Position numbers and translations under genes: made by a program
Source: Coprobacillus sp. CAG:698
GTDB taxonomy: Bacteria; Bacillota_I; Bacilli_A; ML615J-28; CAG-698
DNA: 64,000 nt
Assembly: GCA_000431235.1 (NCBI GenBank)
Contig: HF988719.1
Location: 48,440-112,439 of the forward strand
Direction of reading: 5' to 3'
The notes under the pieces: generated by a model
Seen by the model: only the letters and a program-made list of their open reading frames with translations
What the model was told of the DNA's origin: nothing
Database searches by the model: none
Shown: positions 1 to 8,362 of the stretch, one piece after another
Numbering within the stretch: the stretch's first letter is position 1
Layout of the letters: the number at the start of each line of letters is the position of its first letter

Positions 1-370
1 ACATATGTATATACATATTTATTTAAATACATAAACAATACTTTTGAACGAGACAATATGTATGTATTTATGTATATACGTAATTAAATCTTAAAATATT
101 TTCATTTGTTATATAAATAAATATCTTACTTATAAATTATAACATACTTTAAAACAAAATCAAATAGATTTATGTAAATATTTATTTATTTTTTTATGTA
201 TATATGTATAAAAATGTCATTACCTGTTCTTTTTGGTCATAAAAAATAGTTTCTTAGCGTTTTTAATTTAATTAAGTAATACATAATTAACAAATTCATT
301 TTAAAAATTTTATATTAAGTAGCATATTTTATTATTTAGTTACTAAACTAACGAATATAAATGTTCTATA

Positions 371-1116
371 TTTATGTATATATGTATTTATGTATATATG
401 TTTTGATATTTTCGACTCTTATTAGTCAATTTATAAATAAATGTTTTAAAAATTAATAAGATTGAAAAATTAGAAGTTGCAATAAATATGTATATATGTA
501 TATATGTAATTTAAGAATAGTCTTTATTTGTTTGAATATGATTCTTATATCTAGTATGATTGAATAAATATACTACAATATATATGTATATATGTAAATG
601 TGTATATAAATTTAATGTCCTTATATTATTATATTAATTTTAAAAAATGTTATAGTGATTAATATAATTGATGGCTACAATAAATATGTATATATGTAAA
701 TGTGTATGCTATTTTAATTTTTAAGGACTAAAATGAGAACTTTTAATTTGTATATTATTCATGAATACAATTAAATTTATATGTATATATGTAAATATGT
801 ATGTATTTTAATATTTGTTTACAGAAATTAATTCAGTTTACAAATAAATAAAATATTAATTTGATTGATGCTTATAAATTGCATATGTTTACATGTATAT
901 ATGTAATATATGCTTGAGTTTTAAATGCTACAATAAGATTTTTATTCTCAATAAGTATTAATAGATATTATATGTACAATTACTAGTTTATGTAAATGTG
1001 TAAATATGTATACTTATTTTTAAAATTTATTTAATTTATTGATCTATTTATCTGATGACTTTAAATGAAATATTGTAATAAAGAACAATAAATATGTATA
1101 TATGTAAATATGTATT
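371..1116. repeat. regularly spaced array of tandem ATGTAWAT motifs
   Basis: Clusters of about 25-30 bp, each made of three or four tandem copies of the 8-mer ATGTAWAT (variants GTGTATAT, ATGTATTT), recur at a near-constant interval. Unit starts are about 371, 484, 579, 682, 779, 883, 988 and 1091, so the spacing is 95-113 bp. Several units are preceded by (T)ACAATAAAT. Spacers are unrelated AT-rich sequence. Looser or inverted versions lie outside the regular block at about 3, 56, 195, 1495, 1797 and 2024. Spacers are too long and the repeats too simple for CRISPR. It could be a binding array for a DNA-binding protein (replication, partition or nucleoid organisation); that is inference. Confidence 0.8.
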
Positions 1117-2075
1117 CTTGTGTGCTTCTTAATAATCTAATTATTGTCAATGGTGTATGTAAATTTATAGATGCTTTGTAGTTATTATAAATTGAATATA
1201 GATATTTAATCAACCAAAAGAAAGGCAAATTTGAGTATTTGGAGTAAATTTAAGTATCGTAGATAATAATTATGAAAATTATAAAAAAAATAGAAAATGC
1301 TTAAGCGAGAAATTGAATAGTTAACAAATTGCATATTGTAATATATTTAATGTCTACATAAAATTAGATAATATTTTTTGTTATAAAAAATAAAAAGAAT
1401 AACAAATATACCAAGTAAACGAAAATAAATAAAGTTATATTTTAAGATTAATAGATACAAAGCTAAAAATAAGAATATAATTATTTGATTAATTATACAT
1501 ATTTACGTAATTATGTATAATTAATGATAAAATAACATCTTTTTACTTGAATTTTTACATAGAATAACACGAAATATCACCATCGTATCTAGAAGAGTAT
1601 TGATTAAGTAACTTTATTCTTTCGATTAAAAGAACAACATGTAAATACGATTACACATTGTAACATAAAATACTTAAACACTCATATTTATTTAAATAGA
1701 TATTTAAAACAATTTGGAATATGATTCAAAATAACTAGTAAAAAAAACATAATGAATCATCAAAAAAACAGTATAATCAAATAATCATACTAATTAGTAT
1801 GTAAATATGTAATTATGTATAGTAGTGATAAATTTTAATAATTTATATTATATTTATTTGTGACATAATAATTTATAGGCAAAGTCCACAAATTCTTAAA
1901 TAAAAAAAATACCCAAGGCATTATAATAAATAGCTAATTTCTATCAATTAAACATTTAGTTAAAAACAATCTTTAAAACAACTTATTTATCACAAATAAT
2001 AAAAAAACAAATAAATACTAAAACATATTTATGTATATACATAAATATGTATATAATGCACTTTAAAAGTTATTA

Positions 2076-2138
2076 TGTTGATAACTTTAAATAAAACGTT
2101 GATAACTTTAAATAAAATGTTGATAACTTATGATAAAA
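2076..2138 (-). repeat. three 21-bp direct repeats with DnaA-box-like sequences
   Basis: Three head-to-tail 21-bp units start at 2076, 2097 and 2118. The first two are identical after base 1. Each begins with (T/C)GTTGATAA, the complement of TTATCAAC(A/G); TTATCAACA differs from the DnaA box TTATCCACA at one base. The 21-bp pitch places the boxes on the same face of the helix, two turns apart. The following 2139-2350 is AT-rich and could unwind. Position ahead of recF-gyrB-gyrA supports an oriC role. DnaA binding itself is inferred. Confidence 0.65.
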
Positions 2139-2359
2139 AACATGTAAAATTATTACTATATAATATATAGAAAGAGCACTTAAAAAAATTAGCGAATTTT
2201 ATCGAAAAATTCAAATATTCATGTATTAAAAATTCAAATACAAGCAGTTTTTATAAAAAACCGACAATATTGTTGGAAAACACAAAAATGCAACAGAACC
2301 GAAATAAAAGGGCAAAAATCAAAAAAATATAAAAAGGACTAGATTTTTCAATTGAAAAG

Positions 2360-2368
2360 TGATATAAT
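2360..2368 (+). promoter_or_regulatory. extended -10 promoter for yaaA-recF(-gyrBA)
   Basis: The sequence TGATATAAT gives a perfect extended -10 (TGn plus TATAAT at 2363-2368). No good -35 is visible at the usual distance. The predicted start of transcription (about 2375) leaves a leader of only some 15 nt before the yaaA start codon. Confidence 0.55.
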
Positions 2369-2390
2369 ATATATGTTATAGGTGAATGAA

Positions 2391-2609
2391 ATGATTAAAA
2401 ATATTACAATAAAGACAGAGTATATAAAACTTGGACAATTATTAAAACTTGTTGGAATAATTGCAAATGGATCAGAAGCTAAATCCTTTTTAGAAGAAGA
2501 AAAAGTTTATGTGAATGGTGAAGAAGAAAGTCGACGTGGTAGAAAGATTTATCCTGGATATCACATTAGATTTAAGGAAATAGAAGTTATAGTAAATGAA
2601 ATATCTTAA
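2391..2609 (+). CDS. yaaA: S4-domain RNA-binding protein YaaA
   Basis: A 72-residue protein that is essentially one S4 RNA-binding domain: the segment LGQLLKLVGI...G.EAKSFLEE.KVYVNGE is the typical S4 helix-turn signature. It matches the small YaaA protein encoded between dnaN and recF in Bacillus and relatives; its role (ribosome-associated RNA binding) is not well defined. I prefer ATG 2391 over GTG 2382 because AGGTG at 2380-2384 is correctly spaced for 2391 and the family is about 71 residues. It overlaps recF by 14 bp, indicating translational coupling. The identification rests on the S4 signature together with this conserved position. Confidence 0.88.
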   Translation: MIKNITIKTEYIKLGQLLKLVGIIANGSEAKSFLEEEKVYVNGEEESRRGRKIYPGYHIRFKEIEVIVNEIS

Positions 2610-3669
2610 AAAAATCACATTAAACAACTTTAGATGCTATGAAAATAAGGAATTCTTTTTAAAAAAAGGAATTAATATTATTTTGGGTAACAATGCTACA
2701 GGCAAAACTTCACTTATGGAAGCTATATATATGATTGGCATGTGTAAATCATATCGTACTAATTTTGATTCTGAAATTGTATTAGAAAATAAAAATTATT
2801 ATAATATTATTTCTATATTGGATAATAATGGCAAAGAAGAAAAAGTTGTGCTTTATTACAATAATGGTCAAAAGAAATTAACAAAAAACTCAGTGAACTA
2901 TAAATCTTTAAGCCAACATATTGGATATCTAAATGTAGTTGTTTTTAGTCCAGAAGATTTAAAATTGGTAAATGGTGATCCAAAATATAGAAGAAGATTC
3001 TTAGATGTGAATATTTCACAGCTAAGTAAAGAGTATTTATCTTTATTAACGGAGTATAATAGATTATTGAAGGAAAAAAATGAATTATTAAAAGATATTA
3101 ATTATGATGGCCATAATTTGTCAAATAACAACGAGACTTTACTAAAATTGTATACAAACTCTTTGGCTGATAAGGCAAAAGGGATTATTAAATATAGAAA
3201 AAAATTTATAGATTCATTAAATGTTTTAGTTGATGAGAGCGTTAAAGAAATAACAAAAGGAAAAGAAATCGATAAATTAGAATACATTCCTAATGTTTGT
3301 GAAAATGATATTGAAATAGAAATGAATAATAAATTAAAAAGTGATTTGTTTGCACAAACAACAACGTGTGGACCACATAGAGATGATTTTAAAATTTATG
3401 TTAATAATAAAATTGCTAGTGATTATGCTTCACAAGGCCAGCAAAAAACTGTTTCACTTACAATAAAAATGGCTCTAGCAAAGCTTATTGCAAGGTCAAA
3501 AGGTGAAATTGTAGTGATTTTAGATGACGTATTTGGTGAATTAGATGAAGAACGCCAGCAAGATTTGATAAAATTGGTTAAAAATGAACAACAAGTATTT
3601 ATTACAACAACATCATTAAAATATATAACTAATGATATAATAAAAGAAAGTAATTTAATAAAAATATAA
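2596..3669 (+). CDS. recF: DNA replication and repair protein RecF
   Basis: RecF is an SMC-like ATPase that loads RecA at single-strand gaps with RecO and RecR. The 357 residues (family about 360-370) show a Walker A motif GNNATGKTS near residue 31, the ABC-type signature around ASQGQQKTVSL near residue 275, and Walker B VVILDDVFGELD near residue 305. It overlaps yaaA by 14 bp and is followed after 15 bp by gyrB, the classical origin-region order. Nothing is truncated. The ATG at 2596 lies inside yaaA and has only a modest ribosome binding site (AAGGAAA), fitting coupled translation. Confidence 0.96.
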   Translation: MKYLKKITLNNFRCYENKEFFLKKGINIILGNNATGKTSLMEAIYMIGMCKSYRTNFDSEIVLENKNYYNIISILDNNGKEEKVVLYYNNGQKKLTKNSVNYKSLSQHIGYLNVVVFSPEDLKLVNGDPKYRRRFLDVNISQLSKEYLSLLTEYNRLLKEKNELLKDINYDGHNLSNNNETLLKLYTNSLADKAKGIIKYRKKFIDSLNVLVDESVKEITKGKEIDKLEYIPNVCENDIEIEMNNKLKSDLFAQTTTCGPHRDDFKIYVNNKIASDYASQGQQKTVSLTIKMALAKLIARSKGEIVVILDDVFGELDEERQQDLIKLVKNEQQVFITTTSLKYITNDIIKESNLIKI

Positions 3670-3684
3670 AGGTGAGGTGGAACT

Positions 3685-5604
3685 ATGCCAAAAGATGAAA
3701 CTTATAGTAGTGGTAATATACAAATATTAGAAGGCTTAGAAGCCGTTAGAAGACGTCCAGGTATGTATATTGGTTCAACAGGTGAACGAGGATTGCATCA
3801 CTTGGTTTGGGAAATTGTGGATAACTCAATAGATGAGTGCTTAGCTGGAGTTTGTACACATATAGAAGTTGAAATACTTCCAGATGGCTTTATTTCTGTG
3901 CAAGATAATGGTAGAGGTGTACCAACTGCTATTCACAAGAAAACCGGAGAAAGTGCTGCTGAAGCTGTATTTACAATTTTGCATGCTGGAGGAAAATTTG
4001 ATGGTTCATCTTACAAAGTTTCTGGTGGCCTTCATGGTGTAGGTGCCAGTGTAGTTAATGCCTTAAGTGAAAAATTACATGTAATTATAAAAAGAGATGG
4101 CCAAATATTCGAGCAAGAATATGAGCGTGGTAAAAGATTGTATAAATTGAGAGTGATTGGCGAGACAGAAGAGCACGGAACAAAGGTAATTTTTAAACCT
4201 GATGCTGAAATATTTAGGGATACTACAACATTTGTATATGAAACTATTCGTTCTCATTTGCAACAAAGCGCCTTTTTAAATAAAGGATTAAGATTGACTT
4301 TAACAGATTCTCGTAATCCAGAGCATATTAAGAAAGTTTCTTATTGTTATGAAGGCGGTATAATTGAATATGTTGCTTTTCTAAATAGTAATAAAAGTAA
4401 CAACCCAATTCATAATAACATTTTTTATGTTGATAAAACTCTTGATAAAGTTGAAGTCGAAATTTCGATGCAATATACCGATGATTATAATAGTTCAATA
4501 TATTCATTTATTAACAACATCTATACTCCAGAAGGTGGAACTCATGAAGAAGGTTTTAGAAATGCGTTAACAAGAGTTTTAAATACATATGGAAAAGCAA
4601 ATAATATATTTAGAAAAGATGAATCTTTAACAGGTGATGATGTTAGAGAAGGATTAACTGCTATTATTAGTTGTAGACATCCTGATCCTCAATTTGAGGG
4701 ACAAACTAAAGCAAAATTAGGTAATACTGAAGTTCGTAGAATAACATCACAAGTTTTAACTGATGGACTAGATGCGTTTTTGAAAGAAAATCCACAGGCT
4801 GCAAAGGATATTGTTGAAAAATCATTGCTAGCAAGTAGAGCAAGATTAGCTGCCAAAAAAGCAAGAGAAGCAACTAGAAGAAAGAGCCCCCTAGAATCAT
4901 TAGGTATGGCATCAAAACTTGCTGATTGTCGTTCTAAAGACCCATCAAAATGTGAAATATATATAGTCGAAGGTGATTCTGCCGGTGGATCCGCAAAAAA
5001 AGGCCGTGACGCAGAATATCAAGCAATATTACCATTAAGAGGTAAAGTATTAAATGTAGAAAAAGCAAGAATGGATAGAGCCTTAGGCAATAAGGAAATC
5101 ATTTCAATGATTCAAGCTTTTGGTACAGGTATTGGTGATGAATTTAACATAGATTCTGCAAGGTATCATAAAATTGTAATTATGACCGATGCTGATGTCG
5201 ATGGAGCTCATATCGCTACGTTATTACTAACATTATTCTATAGATTTATGAAACCTCTTATTGAAAAAGGATATGTTTATATAGCTCAACCACCGCTTTA
5301 CAAAATTAGCCAAAGTAAAAGAGTGGAATACGCTTATAGTGATGAAGAATTACAAAAAATACTAGATACTTTCCCTAAAACTGCTAAACCATCTATTCAA
5401 AGATATAAAGGATTAGGTGAAATGAACGCGGAGCAACTTTGGGAAACAACAATGAACCCAGCTAATAGAACACTACTTCAAGTTACATTAAGCGATGCGA
5501 TTGAAGCTGATACAGTCTTTAGCATGTTAATGGGAGATGATGTAGCTCCAAGACGTGAATTTATTGAAGAAAATGCTGTTTATGTTGGTAATTTAGATTA
5601 CTAA
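3685..5604 (+). CDS. gyrB: DNA gyrase subunit B
   Basis: GyrB is the ATPase subunit of gyrase (A2B2), which puts negative supercoils into DNA. The 639 residues include the GHKL ATPase motifs EIVDNSIDE, DNGRGVP and GGLHGVGASVVNAL, the transducer domain, and the TOPRIM domain with EGDSAGGSAKKGRD (first acidic residue of the metal site) and DADVDGAHI. The C-terminus has the conserved QRYKGLGEMNAEQLWETT. The ATG at 3685 follows a strong GGTGAGGTGG site. gyrA follows 16 bp later, so both subunits are probably made from one mRNA. GyrB and ParE are similar, but pairing with recF and gyrA supports GyrB. Confidence 0.97.
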   Translation: MPKDETYSSGNIQILEGLEAVRRRPGMYIGSTGERGLHHLVWEIVDNSIDECLAGVCTHIEVEILPDGFISVQDNGRGVPTAIHKKTGESAAEAVFTILHAGGKFDGSSYKVSGGLHGVGASVVNALSEKLHVIIKRDGQIFEQEYERGKRLYKLRVIGETEEHGTKVIFKPDAEIFRDTTTFVYETIRSHLQQSAFLNKGLRLTLTDSRNPEHIKKVSYCYEGGIIEYVAFLNSNKSNNPIHNNIFYVDKTLDKVEVEISMQYTDDYNSSIYSFINNIYTPEGGTHEEGFRNALTRVLNTYGKANNIFRKDESLTGDDVREGLTAIISCRHPDPQFEGQTKAKLGNTEVRRITSQVLTDGLDAFLKENPQAAKDIVEKSLLASRARLAAKKAREATRRKSPLESLGMASKLADCRSKDPSKCEIYIVEGDSAGGSAKKGRDAEYQAILPLRGKVLNVEKARMDRALGNKEIISMIQAFGTGIGDEFNIDSARYHKIVIMTDADVDGAHIATLLLTLFYRFMKPLIEKGYVYIAQPPLYKISQSKRVEYAYSDEELQKILDTFPKTAKPSIQRYKGLGEMNAEQLWETTMNPANRTLLQVTLSDAIEADTVFSMLMGDDVAPRREFIEENAVYVGNLDY

Positions 5605-5620
5605 GAGAAAAGGATAAATT

Positions 5621-8266
5621 ATGGATAAAAATATAGATAAAGAAAAAGATGAACTATTTGAGACTCAGCCCCAAATAATTGAAAATTCAGATGACAATGT
5701 TATAGATGGTCATCATTATGGTGGAGTAAAAGAAGTAGATTTATCTAGAAAAATGAAAGAATCATTCTTAAGCTATGCAATGAGTGTAATAATAGCTCGT
5801 GCTTTGCCAGATGTAAGAGATGGAATGAAACCAGTTCATAGAAGAATCTTATATGCAATGGATGTGTTAGGCGTTGATTCTGATAAGCCTTATAAAAAGT
5901 CGGCACGTATTGTTGGAGATGTAATGGGTAAATTCCACCCACATGGTGATTCAGCAATTTACGAATCAATGGTAAGAATGGCTCAAGATTTTAGTTATAG
6001 ATATCCATTAGTAGATGGTCAAGGCAATTTTGGTAGTATAGATGGTGACCCTGCTGCCGCAATGCGTTATACAGAAGCAAGAATGAGCAAAATTGCAATG
6101 GAACTTTTGCGAGATTTAGGAAAAAATACTGTAGATTTTGCTGATAACTATGATGGCACAGAGCGAGAACCTGTTGTACTTCCATGTAGATTTCCAAACT
6201 TGTTAGTAAACGGCACTACAGGAATTGCAGTAGGTATGGCTACTAATATTCCTCCTCATAACTTAGGCGAAGTTATTGATGGAATTATGGCATTAATGAA
6301 AAATCCAAGTATATCAATCGAAGGATTAATGAGCTACATAAAAGGTCCAGATTTTCCGACTGGAGGATACATATTAGGTTTATCTCAAGTTAGAAAGGCA
6401 TATTTGACTGGTTCTGGAACAATTACTGTACGTGCAAAAACTGAGTTTGTTGACAAAGGTAATGGTAAAACTGAAATAGTTGTAAAAGAAATACCATATA
6501 CAGTTAACAAAACAAGATTACTTGAGAGAATTGCAGAAACAGTAAGAGAAAAAATTATTGATGGAATAGTTAATTTACAAGATTATTCTGCTGGCGATGA
6601 AATAAAAATTGTTATTGAACTTAGAAAAGATGCAAATCCCAATGTTGTTCTAAATAACTTATACAAGCATACACAACTACAAATTTCTTATGGAATTAAT
6701 ATGCTTGCTATAGACAAAGGACAACCTAAAGTTTTAAATTTAAAAGAAATCCTTGAGTGTTATCTAGAACATCAAATAGAAGTTATAACTAGAAGAACAA
6801 AATTTGATTTGGAAAAAGCTGAAGCAAGAGCTCATATAATAGAAGGTTTACTAGTTGCGTTAGGTAACATTGATTTAGTCATTCAAATAATCAAAAAATC
6901 TGCAACAACAGAAGAAGCTTCTCAAAGTTTAATGAAAGAATTTGGTTTAACTGAAATTCAAACTAAGGCTATTCTTGATATGAAACTTCAAAGATTAACT
7001 GGCCTAGAAACTGATAAACTAAAAGAAGAATTAGAATCATTAAAGAGAGATATACTAGATTATAAAGATATATTGAAAAATCATCAGAGAAAATTAGACA
7101 TCATTATAAAAGAATTAACAGAAATTAAAGAAAAATTTGGTGATAAACGAAGAACAGAAATTAATGCAAATGATGATTTAGATATAGAAGATGCTGACTT
7201 AATTCCTGTTGAAGATGTTATTATTACAGTAACGAAAAAAGGTTATGTTAAGAGATTAACTGTGGATACATATAGAGCCCAAAATAGAGGTGGAAAAGGT
7301 ATCACAGGGGCAAAACTTGCTGATGATGATTTTATAGAAAAAGTATTATTTACTTCTTCACATGACAATTTATTGTTCTTCTCATCATTAGGTAAAGTTT
7401 ATAAACTAAGAGCATTCCAAATTCCAGTAAGTGGAAGGAACGCAAAAGGTTTACCAATTGTAAATTTACTTAACTTTGAAGAAGGCGAAAAATTAGCAAC
7501 TGTTCTTAACGTTGATCCTGAAAATGAAACAAATGGTTATTTCATCTTTGCAACACGTCAAGGAATAGTAAAAAAGACAGAAATTTCCGCATTTGAAAAC
7601 ATTAGAACTAATGGAATAAGAGCCATTCTATTAAATGATGGCGATGAATTATTTAAAGTAGATATAACAGATGGCGAAAAGGATATAATATTAGGCGCTT
7701 CAAACGGAAAAGGAATTCGTTTTAGTGAAAGTGATATCCGTCCAATGGGAAGAATTTCTGCTGGAGTCCGTGGATTGAAAATTGAAGAAGGCGAAAAAAT
7801 GATTGGTATGGCTATAGTAAATACAGATGGCGATGAAATTGTAATCGTAACTGAAAAAGGCTATGGCAAGAGAACTAATGTCGATGCGTTTAGAGTACAA
7901 GTACGTGGAGGAAAAGGTGTTAAAGCATTAAATATAACAAATAAAAACGGTAAAATGATTGCTTTGACAACAGTACGCGGTGATGAAGACTTATTGGTAA
8001 TTACTGATAAAGGAATGGTTATTAGAACGCATCTAGAACAAATACTTACAATAGGAAGAGATACACAAGGTGTATGCATAATTAAATTAAATCAAGGACA
8101 AGTTGCCGCTTCAATAGCAATTGTTCCAAGAAGCGATGAAGAAGAAGTAGAAGATGATGAAACTAAAGAAAATGTAACCTATGATGAAGATTACAAATTC
8201 TTAGATGATTCTAAGGATAATGAAGAAGAAACAAATGAAAAAGATGATTCTGATAAAGATGAATAA
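5621..8266 (+). CDS. gyrA: DNA gyrase subunit A
   Basis: GyrA cuts and rejoins DNA through an active-site tyrosine, seen here in AAAMRYTEARM. The 881 residues hold the winged-helix/tower breakage-reunion domain, then a C-terminal beta-pinwheel with GyrA-box-like motifs (QNRGGKG and QVRGGKG), which separates it from ParC. The quinolone-resistance region reads HPHGDSAIYES: Ser and Glu are present at the two key positions, the sensitive wild-type pattern. The last 60 or so residues are a strongly acidic tail (E/D-rich). The gene sits 16 bp after gyrB and ends at a strong terminator. Confidence 0.97.
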   Translation: MDKNIDKEKDELFETQPQIIENSDDNVIDGHHYGGVKEVDLSRKMKESFLSYAMSVIIARALPDVRDGMKPVHRRILYAMDVLGVDSDKPYKKSARIVGDVMGKFHPHGDSAIYESMVRMAQDFSYRYPLVDGQGNFGSIDGDPAAAMRYTEARMSKIAMELLRDLGKNTVDFADNYDGTEREPVVLPCRFPNLLVNGTTGIAVGMATNIPPHNLGEVIDGIMALMKNPSISIEGLMSYIKGPDFPTGGYILGLSQVRKAYLTGSGTITVRAKTEFVDKGNGKTEIVVKEIPYTVNKTRLLERIAETVREKIIDGIVNLQDYSAGDEIKIVIELRKDANPNVVLNNLYKHTQLQISYGINMLAIDKGQPKVLNLKEILECYLEHQIEVITRRTKFDLEKAEARAHIIEGLLVALGNIDLVIQIIKKSATTEEASQSLMKEFGLTEIQTKAILDMKLQRLTGLETDKLKEELESLKRDILDYKDILKNHQRKLDIIIKELTEIKEKFGDKRRTEINANDDLDIEDADLIPVEDVIITVTKKGYVKRLTVDTYRAQNRGGKGITGAKLADDDFIEKVLFTSSHDNLLFFSSLGKVYKLRAFQIPVSGRNAKGLPIVNLLNFEEGEKLATVLNVDPENETNGYFIFATRQGIVKKTEISAFENIRTNGIRAILLNDGDELFKVDITDGEKDIILGASNGKGIRFSESDIRPMGRISAGVRGLKIEEGEKMIGMAIVNTDGDEIVIVTEKGYGKRTNVDAFRVQVRGGKGVKALNITNKNGKMIALTTVRGDEDLLVITDKGMVIRTHLEQILTIGRDTQGVCIIKLNQGQVAASIAIVPRSDEEEVEDDETKENVTYDEDYKFLDDSKDNEEETNEKDDSDKDE

Positions 8267-8275
8267 AATAAATAA

Positions 8276-8310
8276 AGCATTAAAAGATAAAACTTTTAAT
8301 GCTTTTCTTG
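8276..8310 (+). terminator. rho-independent terminator after gyrA
   Basis: AGCATTAAAAG at 8276-8286 pairs perfectly with CTTTTAATGCT at 8293-8303 (11 bp, 6-nt loop), followed by a T-rich run. It closes the yaaA-recF-gyrB-gyrA unit. Confidence 0.85.
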
Positions 8311-8336
8311 CGTTTGTTTAAATAAAATAGTATAAT
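8308..8336 (+). promoter_or_regulatory. sigma-A promoter for the MacB-like gene
   Basis: TTGCGT at 8308-8313 and TATAAT at 8331-8336 are separated by 17 bp. The -35 box overlaps the tail of the gyrA terminator. The gene starts at 8363 after GGAGGTG. Confidence 0.7.
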
Positions 8337-8362
8337 AAATTCATAATTATGGAGGTGAAAAA

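Larger units (their letters stand above)
1..2359. other. long non-coding AT-rich region, probable origin-proximal DNA
   Basis: About 2.36 kb with no open reading frame that looks like a gene on either strand. Composition is far more AT-rich than the genes that follow. It holds an array of short tandem motifs (annotated separately) and, at its right end, three direct repeats with DnaA-box-like sequences, just before yaaA-recF-gyrB-gyrA. In many Bacillota that gene set directly follows dnaA-dnaN at oriC. dnaA and dnaN are not in this stretch; they may lie left of the window or elsewhere. No rRNA or tRNA gene was seen. Calling it origin DNA is inference from position, composition and DnaA boxes. 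Confidence 0.65.

Noticed and set aside
371..1116. CRISPR array
   Set aside because: Repeats are low-complexity and variable, spacers are about 75-80 bp and AT-rich, and no cas genes are near.
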